A stretch of 64,000 nucleotides of DNA from Lentilactobacillus otakiensis DSM 19908 = JCM 15040 (GCF_001434145.1 NZ_AZED01000014.1:372001-436000); one strand, 5' to 3'; positions 34,456 to 43,484 are shown, numbered from the stretch's first letter. The notes: a model not told the origin generated them from the sequence alone. A program made the numbers and translations.

Positions 34456-34483
34456 TGATAATTATAATTTCTGTGGTTATACT
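34455..34483 (+). promoter_or_regulatory. adh promoter
   Basis: TTGATA (34455-34460), 17-base spacer, TATACT (34478-34483). Confidence 0.85.
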
Positions 34484-34525
34484 GTATTTGTTTGAAAATA
34501 TATTACAAAAAGGATGATTAAACCT

Positions 34526-35542
34526 ATGAAAGCTGCTGTTGTTAGAGATCCCGTTGACGGATACGTTGATATCAAAGATGTTACTTTACGTCCCATTCAT
34601 GAAGGTGAAGCACTCGTTCAAGTCGAATATTGTGGATTATGTCACACAGATTTGCATGTTGCTGAAGGCGATTTTGGTAAAGTCCCCGGCCGCATTATTG
34701 GTCACGAGGGTGTTGGTAAAGTGATTCAAGTTGCCGACGACGTCACTAATCTAAAAATTGGTGATCGCGTTTCAATCGCGTGGTTCTACAGAGGTTGTGG
34801 CCATTGTGAGTATTGTATCACTGGCCGTGAGACTCTTTGCCGCAACGTTCAAAACTCTGGTTATACAGTTGATGGTGCCATGGCTGAACAAGTCATCGTT
34901 CCAGCTGACTACGCCGTTAAAGTGCCAGAAGGACTTGATCCAGTTGAAGCAACTTCATTAACTTGTGCCGGTGTTACCATGTATAAAGCCCTCAAAGTTG
35001 GTGACACTCGGCCTGGTCAATGGGTTGAAGTAGTCGGCTGTGGTGGTCTGGGTAACTTGGCCGTTCAGTACGCACATAACGTTTTTGGTGCCCACGTGGT
35101 TGCCGTTGATGGTAACGATCAGAAACTCCAAGCAGCTAAAGAAAACGGTGCTGACATCTTAATCAACCGTCATGATCCAGACGTTGCTGAACAGATTCAA
35201 AAGAAGGTTGGCGGCGTTCATAACGCACAAATCACCGCAGTTACAACCGACGCATTTACCACTTCTGTTAACGCATTACGCCCAGATGGTAAATTAGTTG
35301 CCGTCGCCCTCCCTAAGGGTGACATGGCCTTGAACATCGATAAGACCGTTCTTGATGGTATTCAAGTTGCCGGATCACTTGTTGGTACCCGTCAAGACCT
35401 TGCTGAAACATTCCAGTTTGGGGCTGAAGGTAAAGTTAAACCAATCGTTCAAACCCGTCGTCTCGACGAAGTTAACGACATTATCGACGAAATGAAAGCT
35501 AACAAGATTGTTGGCCGAATGGTTGTTGATTTTACCAAATAA
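34526..35542 (+). CDS. adhA: Zinc-dependent alcohol dehydrogenase (AdhP/AdhA type)
   Basis: A 338-residue medium-chain dehydrogenase. Catalytic zinc ligands are in [11 protein letters not shown] and GHEGVG. The structural zinc loop has the cysteines of GCGHCEYC and ETLC, and the NAD-binding Rossmann motif is [13 protein letters not shown]. It reduces acetaldehyde to ethanol (or the reverse) with NAD(H). The ATG at 34526 is chosen; an ATG at 34514 overlaps the AAGGA site. It is a single gene with its own promoter, a Rex-like box and a terminator, consistent with redox control in a fermenting cell. Confidence 0.93.
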   Translation: MKAAVVRDPVDGYVDIKDVTLRPIHEGEALVQVEYCGLCHTDLHVAEGDFGKVPGRIIGHEGVGKVIQVADDVTNLKIGDRVSIAWFYRGCGHCEYCITGRETLCRNVQNSGYTVDGAMAEQVIVPADYAVKVPEGLDPVEATSLTCAGVTMYKALKVGDTRPGQWVEVVGCGGLGNLAVQYAHNVFGAHVVAVDGNDQKLQAAKENGADILINRHDPDVAEQIQKKVGGVHNAQITAVTTDAFTTSVNALRPDGKLVAVALPKGDMALNIDKTVLDGIQVAGSLVGTRQDLAETFQFGAEGKVKPIVQTRRLDEVNDIIDEMKANKIVGRMVVDFTK

Positions 35543-35561
35543 GTTGTAATCTAAAAAAATG

Positions 35562-35602
35562 AGGGCAATCAGCGAAAGTGATTTCGTTGGTTGCCCTTTT
35601 TA
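35562..35602 (+). terminator. Terminator of adhA
   Basis: Hairpin GGGCAATCAGCGAAA/ATTTCGTTGGTTGCCC followed by TTTTT. Confidence 0.85.
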
Positions 35603-35618
35603 ATGTAAAAAAGTGTAC

Positions 35619-35658
35619 AAAAAAACCAATTTAGAATCCATGGCGTTCTAAATTGGTT
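35619..35658 (-). terminator. Terminator of yceD-rpmF
   Basis: Minus strand: 14-bp stem AACCAATTTAGAA(C)/ATTCTAAATTGGTT and a run of seven Ts, just after the rpmF stop. Confidence 0.88.
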
Positions 35659-35663
35659 ATTAA

Positions 35664-35840
35664 TTACTTGTTATCTTTGATAACTTTACGGCCTTTGTAA
35701 AAGCCTGATGGTGATACGTGATGTGGCATGGTGTATTCACCGGTCTTTGGGTCGAGGCTCAAATTAGGAGTCGTCAACTTGATGTGACCGCGACGCATGC
35801 GCTTTTTAGCTTTAGAAGTTCTACGTGCTGGTGTAGCCAT
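35664..35840 (-). CDS. rpmF: 50S ribosomal protein L32 (zinc-free type)
   Basis: A 58-residue L32: [19 protein letters not shown] at the start and [14 protein letters not shown] near the end. There are no cysteines, so this is the form that does not bind zinc. It follows yceD, as in most bacteria, with AGGAGG-type sequence before the ATG. Confidence 0.96.
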   Translation of the reverse strand: MATPARRTSKAKKRMRRGHIKLTTPNLSLDPKTGEYTMPHHVSPSGFYKGRKVIKDNK

Positions 35841-35894
35841 TCTTTTTCCCTCCTCGTAAAAATAAAATATCCACTAGTGAAATTTTAAGTCCAG

Positions 35895-36449
35895 CTACTT
35901 TGAATCACGATTTTTAAAAAAGTTCTTCAATTCTGCTAGACGTGGATCAACAGTTTTTAACTCTGCCTTCTGCTTGCTGTAGTCATCGACTGTCATAACA
36001 TCCCAGTCATTACCACTTGGCATCTCTTTGCCTGCAAGTTCCTCAGGAGACAGGACGTGCATAGGAATATGCAAAATCACATTATCAACAACTGCCCTTT
36101 GCATATCCACCATATCATCTTCATCTAAAACGAAGACAACGTCATCTTTACCATATCGGGATTCAGCAGCCTTGGTTGGAACATAAAATTCCTCAACTGT
36201 AAAATCAAGTGGTAAATCAACGGGTGTGAGCGAACGTGATGATGGCACCACAAGCTTTCCAACAATGTGGGAGTCAATAATTACGTCACCCTGATCGGCA
36301 AATGCAGTCCCTTCAACTTTAAAGTCGGAAGCATCGATGACCTCATCGGCATATCGATCTAACAAATCGGCTTTAATCTGAAGGTTCTCATTGAATGTGA
36401 AAGGATCAGTATCTGAGTACTTTTGCAAGTCTCTAAAGTACCATTTCAA
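35895..36449 (-). CDS. yceD: YceD family protein (DUF177)
   Basis: A 184-residue DUF177 protein, recognised from its acidic beta-rich pattern, the FKVEGTAFADQGDVIIDSHIVG segment in two parts, and its place directly upstream of rpmF. The family is linked to 23S rRNA accumulation. The start is TTG (TTG-AAA-TGG) 7 bases after GGAGG. It is transcribed with rpmF from a consensus promoter. Confidence 0.88.
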   Translation of the reverse strand: MKWYFRDLQKYSDTDPFTFNENLQIKADLLDRYADEVIDASDFKVEGTAFADQGDVIIDSHIVGKLVVPSSRSLTPVDLPLDFTVEEFYVPTKAAESRYGKDDVVFVLDEDDMVDMQRAVVDNVILHIPMHVLSPEELAGKEMPSGNDWDVMTVDDYSKQKAELKTVDPRLAELKNFFKNRDSK

Positions 36450-36476
36450 TATAATTCCTCCAATGCAACAAAACTT

Positions 36477-36505
36477 ATTATACCGGCAACAAATAGGCTT
36501 GTCAA
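36477..36505 (-). promoter_or_regulatory. yceD-rpmF promoter, full consensus
   Basis: Minus strand: TTGACA (36500-36505), exactly 17 bases, TATAAT (36477-36482). It is the strongest-looking promoter in the window. Confidence 0.93.
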
Positions 36506-36533
36506 GGCAATTTCCTTGATAGGAGTTTACTGA

Positions 36534-37670
36534 TTATTCAATGATTATTGGGTGTCGATAAAAATCCTGTGACTGGCCGTTAATCATTTGTGTCAGCATG
36601 CCACCCCGAAAGTCCATTTGAATCGTGTCGGCAACAACATCATCATTAACTTTGGTAATCAAAGGTACTGCAAGGTCACCTTTGATCTGATTCAAATAGT
36701 GCTGGCCTTTTGAATTAAACCCCAGCAGACGGACGTATCCGTCTGTCTGAAGCATATCATTGCTGACTGCATGTAACAAGACATAAGTGCATAAACGTTG
36801 AATACGCGTGTAGGTGTAGCGTTTAGTTTTGACCAAATGAAGGAATTCAGCGAAACTTTCCGCCTTAATAGCGGCACGTTTGAGCCGATATTCAATGCCC
36901 TCGGTCATTTGATAAATCTGATGAAGTTTTTCAACGGGGTTCTCGACCAACTCAAATCGTAAAAACGGCCAAAAATCATCCCAAGTCATCATTCGATCAT
37001 GGTGAATCATGGCTAAAGTCGATTCTGGAACCACTCTTTCCAGATCACCTGAATCATCGTCGTGAATTGCCTGTCGAATAGCAGAAGCACTCGCAATGGC
37101 ACCCTGATGGTCAATCTGAACATCATCATGCTGGCTACCGACACGTTGCAGTGGAACCAACTGCAGCGGTTTCCCAGCGTCAAAATTTGCCTTTGCGTAA
37201 CCAAAGCCCAAAATATCATTCGGCTGATTCAATCGAATACCAGTTTGATCGTACAAATAATCTTGAAAAATCGAAGCATATGGTCGATCAAACTTCTTGA
37301 AGCTTTCCGGATTCTCAGGTTGATGATCAATCAATTGTTGATAATCCATCTGAGGGTGTTCGGCGCCGAATGCCAACCACCTGCATTTCATTTGGGCAGC
37401 CAAGTCCACTGCTCCTTTTGCGAACAAATGTGAAGGCTGAACAGCTGAAAATAACGGCAATTCAATGACCAAATCAACGCCGCCTAATAAAGCTGCTTTG
37501 GTGCGCTGCCATTTATCATACGCTGCCGGCTCGCCACGCTGCAGCCAATTGCCACTCATCAAAGCAACGCTCACGTCAGCGCCAGTAACCTCTTTGGCCT
37601 GGTTCAGCATATACGAATGGCCATTATGAAATGGATTGTATTCAGAAATTATCCCCACTGCCTGAAGCAT
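36534..37670 (-). CDS. tmcAL: tRNA(Met) cytidine acetate ligase TmcAL
   Basis: A 378-residue YlbM family protein. The nucleotidyltransferase motif IISEYNPFHNGHSYML is at residues 7-22 (HxGH), followed by VALMSGNWLQRGEPA. TmcAL uses acetate and ATP to make N4-acetylcytidine at the wobble base of elongator tRNA-Met. It follows the yqeM-type methyltransferase gene by 14 bases and ends the yqe gene run. Confidence 0.95.
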   Translation of the reverse strand: MLQAVGIISEYNPFHNGHSYMLNQAKEVTGADVSVALMSGNWLQRGEPAAYDKWQRTKAALLGGVDLVIELPLFSAVQPSHLFAKGAVDLAAQMKCRWLAFGAEHPQMDYQQLIDHQPENPESFKKFDRPYASIFQDYLYDQTGIRLNQPNDILGFGYAKANFDAGKPLQLVPLQRVGSQHDDVQIDHQGAIASASAIRQAIHDDDSGDLERVVPESTLAMIHHDRMMTWDDFWPFLRFELVENPVEKLHQIYQMTEGIEYRLKRAAIKAESFAEFLHLVKTKRYTYTRIQRLCTYVLLHAVSNDMLQTDGYVRLLGFNSKGQHYLNQIKGDLAVPLITKVNDDVVADTIQMDFRGGMLTQMINGQSQDFYRHPIIIE

Positions 37671-37684
37671 GTCTGTCGACTTCC

Positions 37685-38440
37685 TTAATTTGTACTGGTA
37701 TTAAAGAACCACCGTTTGGTATCGCGAATGAATGGCTTGTCACCGAAGTCTGTGCTGGTGAGTGTGGTCATAAAACCAGCTGCACTTAACATTTTACGAA
37801 TTGTCATTTCATCATATGCCCGTTCACGATGAATTTCATTGTACGCATCGTAAGCGTCCTTTTGCTCGTTATATTGAAAGAAATTCAACTCATGTTCCAC
37901 AGACATTGGTGCAAAGTCGCCTTCATAACTGGTCCACATGAAGGCAGCATCTTCGCTGCGATAATTATACATATAACCTGGGTATACTTCAGTAACCTGA
38001 TAAGGTGAAATCATGTCGAATAGAAATTGACCATTCACACTTAAATGATCATGGACCGCTTCAAAAGTTGCTCCCAGATCATCAGGATCAATTAAATAAT
38101 TTAGTGAATCATCAAAACAAGTAATGAGATCATATTGATCAAGTCCGTCCATGGTGCGCATGTCAGTTTGAATAAAGGGCACGTCAACTTTTGCCTGGCG
38201 TGATCTCTGCTCGGCAATTGTTAACATGTCCTCTGATAGATCGGCGCCAGTCACCTGAAAACCCATTTGAGCTAATTTGATAGCTAAACGGCCGGTTCCA
38301 CAAGCCAGATCTAAAATTTTCAGTTCTGAGCGATCTTTTTGAATGCCCTTTGTCTGAATTTCAACAAAATGCGCCCAACGATCATACAGGGTGACGTCAA
38401 ATAGATCATCATAAAATTTGGCGAATTCTGTATAAATCAT
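37685..38440 (-). CDS. yqeM: Class I SAM-dependent methyltransferase (YqeM-like)
   Basis: A 251-residue methyltransferase with motif I LDLACGTGRLAIKLA, motif II VTGADLSEDML and DLITCFDDSLNYL. The substrate is unknown. It is placed as in B. subtilis, after rsfS (yqeL); the rsfS TAA and this ATG share a base (TAATG), indicating coupled translation. Confidence 0.9.
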   Translation of the reverse strand: MIYTEFAKFYDDLFDVTLYDRWAHFVEIQTKGIQKDRSELKILDLACGTGRLAIKLAQMGFQVTGADLSEDMLTIAEQRSRQAKVDVPFIQTDMRTMDGLDQYDLITCFDDSLNYLIDPDDLGATFEAVHDHLSVNGQFLFDMISPYQVTEVYPGYMYNYRSEDAAFMWTSYEGDFAPMSVEHELNFFQYNEQKDAYDAYNEIHRERAYDEMTIRKMLSAAGFMTTLTSTDFGDKPFIRDTKRWFFNTSTN

Positions 38441-38796
38441 TATGCCTCAACCCATGAATCAGTGTTGACGATTGGTGCATCTGACCACAACTTTTCCAAG
38501 TTATAGAAGTCCCGGACGTCCTTTTGGAAAATATGGACGACCACATCCCCAAGATCAATTAAGATCCAACGAGCCGACTCTTTACCAGATACGCTGTAAA
38601 CGTTGACGTCGCCAGCTTCAACTTGGTCAACGATTTCGTCGGCAATGGCTTTAACCTGTCGGCTTGAGGCAGCGTCAGCAATGACAAAGTAATCTGCCAT
38701 CAAACTCACCTTTTGCATATCCAATACAACAATATCGTTAGCCCGTTTGCTATCTGCGGCACGTACAACAACTTCTGAAATTTCTTTACTATTCAT
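38440..38796 (-). CDS. rsfS: Ribosomal silencing factor RsfS
   Basis: A 118-residue RsfS/YbeB/Iojap protein: DIVVLDMQKVSLMADYFVI, then SARWILIDLGDVVVHIFQ and FYNLEKLW. It binds L14 and keeps the ribosomal subunits apart under nutrient limitation. Located between yqeK and yqeM as in Bacillus. Confidence 0.96.
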   Translation of the reverse strand: MNSKEISEVVVRAADSKRANDIVVLDMQKVSLMADYFVIADAASSRQVKAIADEIVDQVEAGDVNVYSVSGKESARWILIDLGDVVVHIFQKDVRDFYNLEKLWSDAPIVNTDSWVEA

Positions 38797-38805
38797 ATTT
38801 ACTCC

Positions 38806-39417
38806 TTAATCTAATCCTGAGCTTGGTACCCAACTATTATAGGTAACAATTGTTTGCGGAAAGACGGGTTTATTGTGAGCGACCAGATATTCCAACGTTT
38901 GTTTGGTCTGGTAAGCCACCCCATCCTGCAGGTTATTCATGGTAATCTTGCGTGCTTCATCGACACCCGGAAAGTCCCTGCCGGGTTCAATATAGTCCGC
39001 CATATAGACAATTTGTTCCAGTGGTGTCATATACTGATGCCCAACTGTATGGTACCTGACGGCATTCAAAATATCAATATCTGTAATCTGCAGCTCATTT
39101 TTGACGAATAACCAGCCAACCACACCGTGCCAAATTGCGTTGCCATAATTCAACAATTCAGGATCCAATTGATATTCCTTGATTGCCTTGATAAAATCGG
39201 CATCTGGCCGTTGCTTGGCATAATCATGAACCAGGCCGCCAATCGCTGCTTTCTCAATGCTGACACCATTTCGTTCAGCTAAATCCATAGCGGTTTGTTC
39301 AACCCGCAAGACATGCTGAAATCGGTGATCGGTCAGAGCAGCGTGCAATTTACCAACCAATTCATCCCTCGTATAGGGAACAAAATGGCCTTGATATGTT
39401 AGTTGATCATTTTTCAT
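38806..39417 (-). CDS. yqeK: YqeK, HD-domain symmetric Ap4A hydrolase
   Basis: A 203-residue HD protein: HRFQHVLRVEQTA (first His), GLVHDYAKQRP (HD pair), WHGVVGW and VRYHTVGH (further ligands). Members of this family cut diadenosine tetraphosphate symmetrically to two ADP. Its start overlaps the nadD end by 11 bases. Confidence 0.94.
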   Translation of the reverse strand: MKNDQLTYQGHFVPYTRDELVGKLHAALTDHRFQHVLRVEQTAMDLAERNGVSIEKAAIGGLVHDYAKQRPDADFIKAIKEYQLDPELLNYGNAIWHGVVGWLFVKNELQITDIDILNAVRYHTVGHQYMTPLEQIVYMADYIEPGRDFPGVDEARKITMNNLQDGVAYQTKQTLEYLVAHNKPVFPQTIVTYNSWVPSSGLD

Positions 39418-40039
39418 ATAAATGGTTCTCCTTTATATAATGTTCAACAGCAGATGGCACCAGGTATTTGATAGACTGATGTTGACGCATCTTGGAGCGA
39501 ATCAGTGACGATGAAATATCAATAAATGGTACATCAACCCAAATAACCGGATACTTGGAAGCAGGCGTATAACCATCGCGTTTAACGCCCACAAACGAGA
39601 CTAGTTTAACTAAGTCGTCAATTCGATACCATTCGGGGAGATAGTTGACCATATCACCGCCAATGATGAAATAATACTGGTTTTCGGGATGTTGCTGAGT
39701 CAACTGTTTCATTGTGTCATACGAATAACTGACCCCACCGCGCATGATTTCGGCCATTTCAATTGCAAATTTGGGATTATCCCGAATTGCACAATTGATC
39801 ATGGCAACTCGATCCTTAGCGTCGATGGCAAACTTTTTGTCAACATGCGGTGGATTGGCATCGGGCATGAAATAGACTTTGTCGAGGCCCAGCTGATCCA
39901 GCACCTGTTCGGCAATGATGAGGTGCCCATTGTGAATCGGGTTGAAAGTCCCTCCAAGAATGCCTATTCGTTTGCCCTTCTTTTGCGTCACAGTTTTAGT
40001 TTGCGTTAATGTTTCGACATTATTCATAACATTAGCCAT
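39407..40039 (-). CDS. nadD: Nicotinate-nucleotide adenylyltransferase NadD
   Basis: A 210-residue NadD with GILGGTFNPIHNGHLIIAE (GxFxPxHxGH motif, about residues 26-44) and DISSSLIRSKMRQ, the C-terminal ISSTxIR-type motif. It joins nicotinate mononucleotide and ATP to form deamido-NAD. The N-terminal 22 residues precede the usual start; a later start is possible but none is clearly better. 12 bases after yhbY. Confidence 0.95.
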   Translation of the reverse strand: MANVMNNVETLTQTKTVTQKKGKRIGILGGTFNPIHNGHLIIAEQVLDQLGLDKVYFMPDANPPHVDKKFAIDAKDRVAMINCAIRDNPKFAIEMAEIMRGGVSYSYDTMKQLTQQHPENQYYFIIGGDMVNYLPEWYRIDDLVKLVSFVGVKRDGYTPASKYPVIWVDVPFIDISSSLIRSKMRQHQSIKYLVPSAVEHYIKENHLYEK

Positions 40040-40051
40040 ACTCAGTTACCT

Positions 40052-40363
40052 CTATATTGCAAAAACTTCATTTGATAATTTTTGCTTATTTGTATCTTTG
40101 GATGGTTTGAACAAGACCAACGTCTTACCAATTGTTTGGACAACGGTGACATCGCTTTTGGTTTCAATATAGTCTTTGATATCATCAACGGTTGCAGTTG
40201 AATTTTGTAAAACGTTAATCTTGATCAATTCTCTTGTATCAAGGGCTTTTTGAATCTCATCCAACCAAACAGTTGATAAGCCGTTTTTGCCGACTTCAAA
40301 AATTGGCCGTATGCGATTGGCGTTGGCTCTTAAAAAACGTTTTTGTTTTCCTGTTAATTTCAT
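40052..40363 (-). CDS. yhbY: YhbY family RNA-binding protein
   Basis: A 103-residue CRM-domain protein: MKLTGKQKRFLRANANRI, the GKNGLSTVWLDEI loop (GxxG) and ELIKINVL. It associates with pre-50S particles. The start is the ATG after AAGAGG; the ORF upstream (21 codons) overlaps yqeH and is not used. Confidence 0.94.
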   Translation of the reverse strand: MKLTGKQKRFLRANANRIRPIFEVGKNGLSTVWLDEIQKALDTRELIKINVLQNSTATVDDIKDYIETKSDVTVVQTIGKTLVLFKPSKDTNKQKLSNEVFAI

Positions 40364-40377
40364 AAATACCTCTTTAT

Positions 40378-41514
40378 TTAAATCATTGCGGGGCGCATCA
40401 ACACTGAAACACCCTTTGGCGCCCACCCAGTGACCGAAACACCTTCGGGAATGGTTACCCAGCCGAGGCCCTCAATTACCAAATCACTTTTTTCAGTAGA
40501 TTTGAATTCATGAGGTTCCAATGGTGGAAAATCATCTTTCTGGTCTTCGGTCGGAGGCGTCAAGAATGAACCAACATGGCTGGCATAAAACTCATCTGCA
40601 TTCTCCAGCTTAGTGCGATGAATGAATAAGTTATTTTCTGCATAGACGGTAAAACCATGACGCTTGTCACCGGCATTGTAGTCAAATCGAGCAACTCCCG
40701 CAAAAAACAATGTTTGACCAGGGTTTAGTTGATATCCCTTCGGCTTAATCGTTTTTTGTGGTTTCACCAAGTTCAGTTCTTTGCCAGATAAGTGATGAGC
40801 CATTTGTTCCGGTTGAATAATTCCTGGCGTATCAACCAGATTGTGACCATCATTTAATGGAATATCAATCCGATCCAAAGTCGTTCCTGGGAAACGTGAA
40901 GTGGTGATCAATTCTTTGATACCAGTCGACTGCCGAACAATCGAGTTGATTAAAGTCGATTTACCAACATTAGTCACACCAACAACGTAAACGTCTTTGC
41001 CTTTACGATACTTCTCAATTTGATCCAATAAACGATCAATATCAAAATTGGTCTTTGCAGAAATGAGTTCGACATCGATTGGTCGAATACCGGCAGCATT
41101 AGCTTGTTGCCGTAACCAATCCTTGACCTTATTCTTCTTCAAGGCCTTTGGCAGGATATCTAACTTATTACCTACCAGCAAAACGGGATTGTTCCCAACA
41201 AATCGATGGAGTCCCGGAATCATGCTGCCATTGACGTCAAAAATGTCAACGACATAGACGATCAACGAGTCAGTATCAGAAATACTTGTTAACAGCTTTA
41301 AGAAGTCATCATCTGATAAACTGACGGGAGCAATTTCATTATAGTGTCGGAGTCTGAAACAACGTTGGCAATAGACTTCCCCATTTTCAAGCCCCTTTTT
41401 CAAAGCAGATTCAGGGGTATATCCAAGTGCGTCCTTATCTGTGGTCTGAACAGTTGCGCCACAACCCACACAATGAACGACTTCACCGTCAACAACAACT
41501 TCATTATTTGCCAT
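40378..41514 (-). CDS. yqeH: Ribosome biogenesis GTPase YqeH
   Basis: A 378-residue circularly permuted GTPase: N-terminal zinc finger (CVGCGA and CQRC), then G4 (GNKLDILP), G5 (ISAKT), G1 (GVTNVGKST) and G3 (DTPG) in that order, and a C-terminal RNA-binding domain. It is needed for 30S assembly. The ATG at 41514 follows AGGAGG; an in-frame ATG six codons upstream lies before that site. Confidence 0.96.
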   Translation of the reverse strand: MANNEVVVDGEVVHCVGCGATVQTTDKDALGYTPESALKKGLENGEVYCQRCFRLRHYNEIAPVSLSDDDFLKLLTSISDTDSLIVYVVDIFDVNGSMIPGLHRFVGNNPVLLVGNKLDILPKALKKNKVKDWLRQQANAAGIRPIDVELISAKTNFDIDRLLDQIEKYRKGKDVYVVGVTNVGKSTLINSIVRQSTGIKELITTSRFPGTTLDRIDIPLNDGHNLVDTPGIIQPEQMAHHLSGKELNLVKPQKTIKPKGYQLNPGQTLFFAGVARFDYNAGDKRHGFTVYAENNLFIHRTKLENADEFYASHVGSFLTPPTEDQKDDFPPLEPHEFKSTEKSDLVIEGLGWVTIPEGVSVTGWAPKGVSVLMRPAMI

Positions 41515-41522
41515 AATTCCTC

Positions 41523-42038
41523 CTATTTCCAATGTAAATCAGGGTATTTTTTAGATAATTTATTCCACACAATCTTTTCAAAATAACGATTGATGGTGGT
41601 GTTCCAAGCATCATCGCGCACTAGAGGCTTTACCAAAATACTGCGAACACCGCAGCTATTGGCAGCAACCACGTCGGTCATTAATTGATCCCCGATCATA
41701 ACAGTATTCTTTTTTGTTAAATTAAACTCTTTCAAAGCGTGCCGAATACCGATGGTCAGTGGCTTCATTGCCCGAGGAACAAATGGTAATTCATAATCCT
41801 GAACTGCCCTTTGAATCCGCTTGTGACTGTTGTTAGAGACGACAATCACTTTAATGCCATATTTTTTGTTTTCTGATAACCAGTCGCGGAGTGCTTTGGA
41901 CCCCTTCTTGGAATTCCAAGGCACCAGCGTATTATCCAAATCGGTTAGAACACAGTTGATATTATGATCCCTCAGGAATTGAGGAGAAATTGTATAAATA
42001 TCCCCAATCATCCATGTTGGTTTAAATCGAGACAACAT
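41523..42038 (-). CDS. yqeG: YqeG family HAD IIIA-type phosphatase
   Basis: A 171-residue HAD phosphatase. Motif I is TDLDNTLVPWN (nucleophile Asp), motif II VVSNNS, and motif III-IV MIGDQLMTDVVAA. This size and position match YqeG, the first gene of the yqe cluster. The ATG follows AAGGAG; the listed upstream extension has no site. Confidence 0.93.
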   Translation of the reverse strand: MLSRFKPTWMIGDIYTISPQFLRDHNINCVLTDLDNTLVPWNSKKGSKALRDWLSENKKYGIKVIVVSNNSHKRIQRAVQDYELPFVPRAMKPLTIGIRHALKEFNLTKKNTVMIGDQLMTDVVAANSCGVRSILVKPLVRDDAWNTTINRYFEKIVWNKLSKKYPDLHWK

Positions 42039-42119
42039 ATGTCGCTCCTTAAATATAGTAAATTTATTTAAAAAAACTTCCACCAAACTATCGGTGAAAG
42101 TCATTTTAGCACATCAAAA

Positions 42120-42476
42120 TTACTTAAGTACCTTTTTAGCTTCGTCAGTGAGTGCTTTGAAAGCATCTGCATCATTAACAGCTAAATCAGCAAGCATTTT
42201 ACGGTTCATGTCGATGTTGGCAAGCTTCAAACCGTGCATAAATTGGCTGTAGCTAAGGTCGTTAAGACGAGCAGCAGCGTTAATACGAGCGATCCAGAGT
42301 TTACGGAAGTTACCTTTGTTGTTACGACGGTCACGGAATGCATAAACCTGTGACTTCATAACTTGGTCTTTGGCAGTCTTGAATAAACGAGACTTTCCAC
42401 CGCGGTAACCCTTAGCTAATTTTAAAACACGCTTACGACGTGCATGTGTGACTGTTCCACCTTTTACTCGTGGCAT
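42120..42476 (-). CDS. rplT: 50S ribosomal protein L20
   Basis: A 118-residue L20, very basic at the start ([19 protein letters not shown]) and with [18 protein letters not shown] in the globular part. L20 is an early 23S rRNA binder and in Bacillus represses its own operon at the leader RNA. Last gene of infC-rpmI-rplT. Confidence 0.98.
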   Translation of the reverse strand: MPRVKGGTVTHARRKRVLKLAKGYRGGKSRLFKTAKDQVMKSQVYAFRDRRNNKGNFRKLWIARINAAARLNDLSYSQFMHGLKLANIDMNRKMLADLAVNDADAFKALTDEAKKVLK

Positions 42477-42525
42477 TTTGAATTCCTCCTATATTTTAAA
42501 AAAATGATTGATTGTATAGTTGATT

Positions 42526-42723
42526 TTATAGATGTGGCAATAACTTCTTGTAAGTCTTGATGTTAGTCTTGTCCATCATACTAGTACCACGAAGTTGGCG
42601 ACGTTGCTTCTTTGTCTTACCGTGGAAACGGTGACTTGTGTAAGCATTGGCACTCTTAAATCCACCGTTGGCAGTTCTCTTGAAACGTTTTGCTGCAGCA
42701 CGGTTAGTTTTTTGTTTAGGCAT
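42526..42723 (-). CDS. rpmI: 50S ribosomal protein L35
   Basis: A 65-residue L35 beginning MPKQKTNRAAAKRFKRT and ending with YKKLLPHL; strongly basic. It lies between infC and rplT. Confidence 0.97.
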   Translation of the reverse strand: MPKQKTNRAAAKRFKRTANGGFKSANAYTSHRFHGKTKKQRRQLRGTSMMDKTNIKTYKKLLPHL

Positions 42724-42756
42724 TGGTAAAAATCCTCCTCAAGTATTTAACAACTA

Positions 42757-43278
42757 TTATTTTTGATCTGGGTCTTTTGGTGAAAGCATTAAGAACATGC
42801 TTCTTCCGTCCATCTTAGGTCGTTGAGTAACGGTGGCAACGTCAGCCGTATCAGCAGCCATTCGGTCAAGAACTTTTCGACCAATATCCTTATGAGTAAT
42901 GGCACGTCCCTTAAATCGAATTGATACACGAACTTTTTCGCCCTTGGCCAAGAACTTCTTGGCGTTCTTCAACTTGGTGTTAAAATCGTTCACATCAATT
43001 GTTGGGCTTAATCGGACTTCCTTGACACTGATGACTTTTTGTTTCTTACGAGATTCACGTTCCTTCTTCTGCAACTCGAAACGATACTTCCCGTAATCAA
43101 GAATCTTTGCAACCGGTGGTTTTGCCTTTGGAGCAACCAGAACAAGATCTAAATCGGCGTCTTCAGCTAACTGAAGCGCTTCTGACTTAGTCTTAACACC
43201 AAGTTGATCACCATTAGCACCAATCAAACGAACCTCACGCGCACGGATTCCATCATTAACCATCATATCTTTTGCTAT
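42757..43278 (-). CDS. infC: Translation initiation factor IF-3, probable AUA start
   Basis: A 173-residue IF-3. The N-domain contains [21 protein letters not shown], the linker is at about 75-90, and the C-domain has [16 protein letters not shown]. Conventional starts (ATG 43266 or 43263) lack a ribosome binding site at a usable distance. GGAGGTGA lies 6 bases before an in-frame ATA at 43276-43278, which gives (M)[10 protein letters not shown], aligning with the B. subtilis start MSKDFIINEQI. Rare start codons at infC are the basis of IF-3 autoregulation in other bacteria. First gene of the operon, behind an L20-type leader. Confidence 0.95.
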   Translation of the reverse strand: MAKDMMVNDGIRAREVRLIGANGDQLGVKTKSEALQLAEDADLDLVLVAPKAKPPVAKILDYGKYRFELQKKERESRKKQKVISVKEVRLSPTIDVNDFNTKLKNAKKFLAKGEKVRVSIRFKGRAITHKDIGRKVLDRMAADTADVATVTQRPKMDGRSMFLMLSPKDPDQK

Positions 43279-43449
43279 GGTACTTCACCTCCGAATAGTT
43301 TGAAAAAGCAGAAAGAGAGCGGGCACAGAAATGCGCCCGCTCTCAATTAAAGACCTTGGATAACCAAGTTCTTACTCGATATCATGCCCAGCAAACTTAG
43401 AAATTTACTCAGGCGAGAAGCGGGTAGCTCCTGCTTTCATTTGAACAAC
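43279..43449 (-). promoter_or_regulatory. L20-type leader of infC-rpmI-rplT, with terminator
   Basis: The 170-base leader contains, on the minus strand, a 10-bp terminator-like hairpin GAGAGCGGGC/GCCCGCTCTC (43315-43344) followed by TTTCTGCTTTTT. Upstream are sequences (GCAGGAG...CTCCTGC-like segments, ACTTGGTT/AACCAAG-type hairpin) able to pair in alternative ways. This matches the Firmicutes infC leader where L20 binding favours termination. Confidence 0.75.
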
Positions 43450-43455
43450 TATTAA

Positions 43456-43484
43456 ATAATATCATCTAATCACTTATGTGTCAA
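43456..43484 (-). promoter_or_regulatory. infC operon promoter
   Basis: Minus strand: TTGACA (43479-43484), 17 bases, TATTAT (43456-43461) with an extended TGA just before it. Confidence 0.9.
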
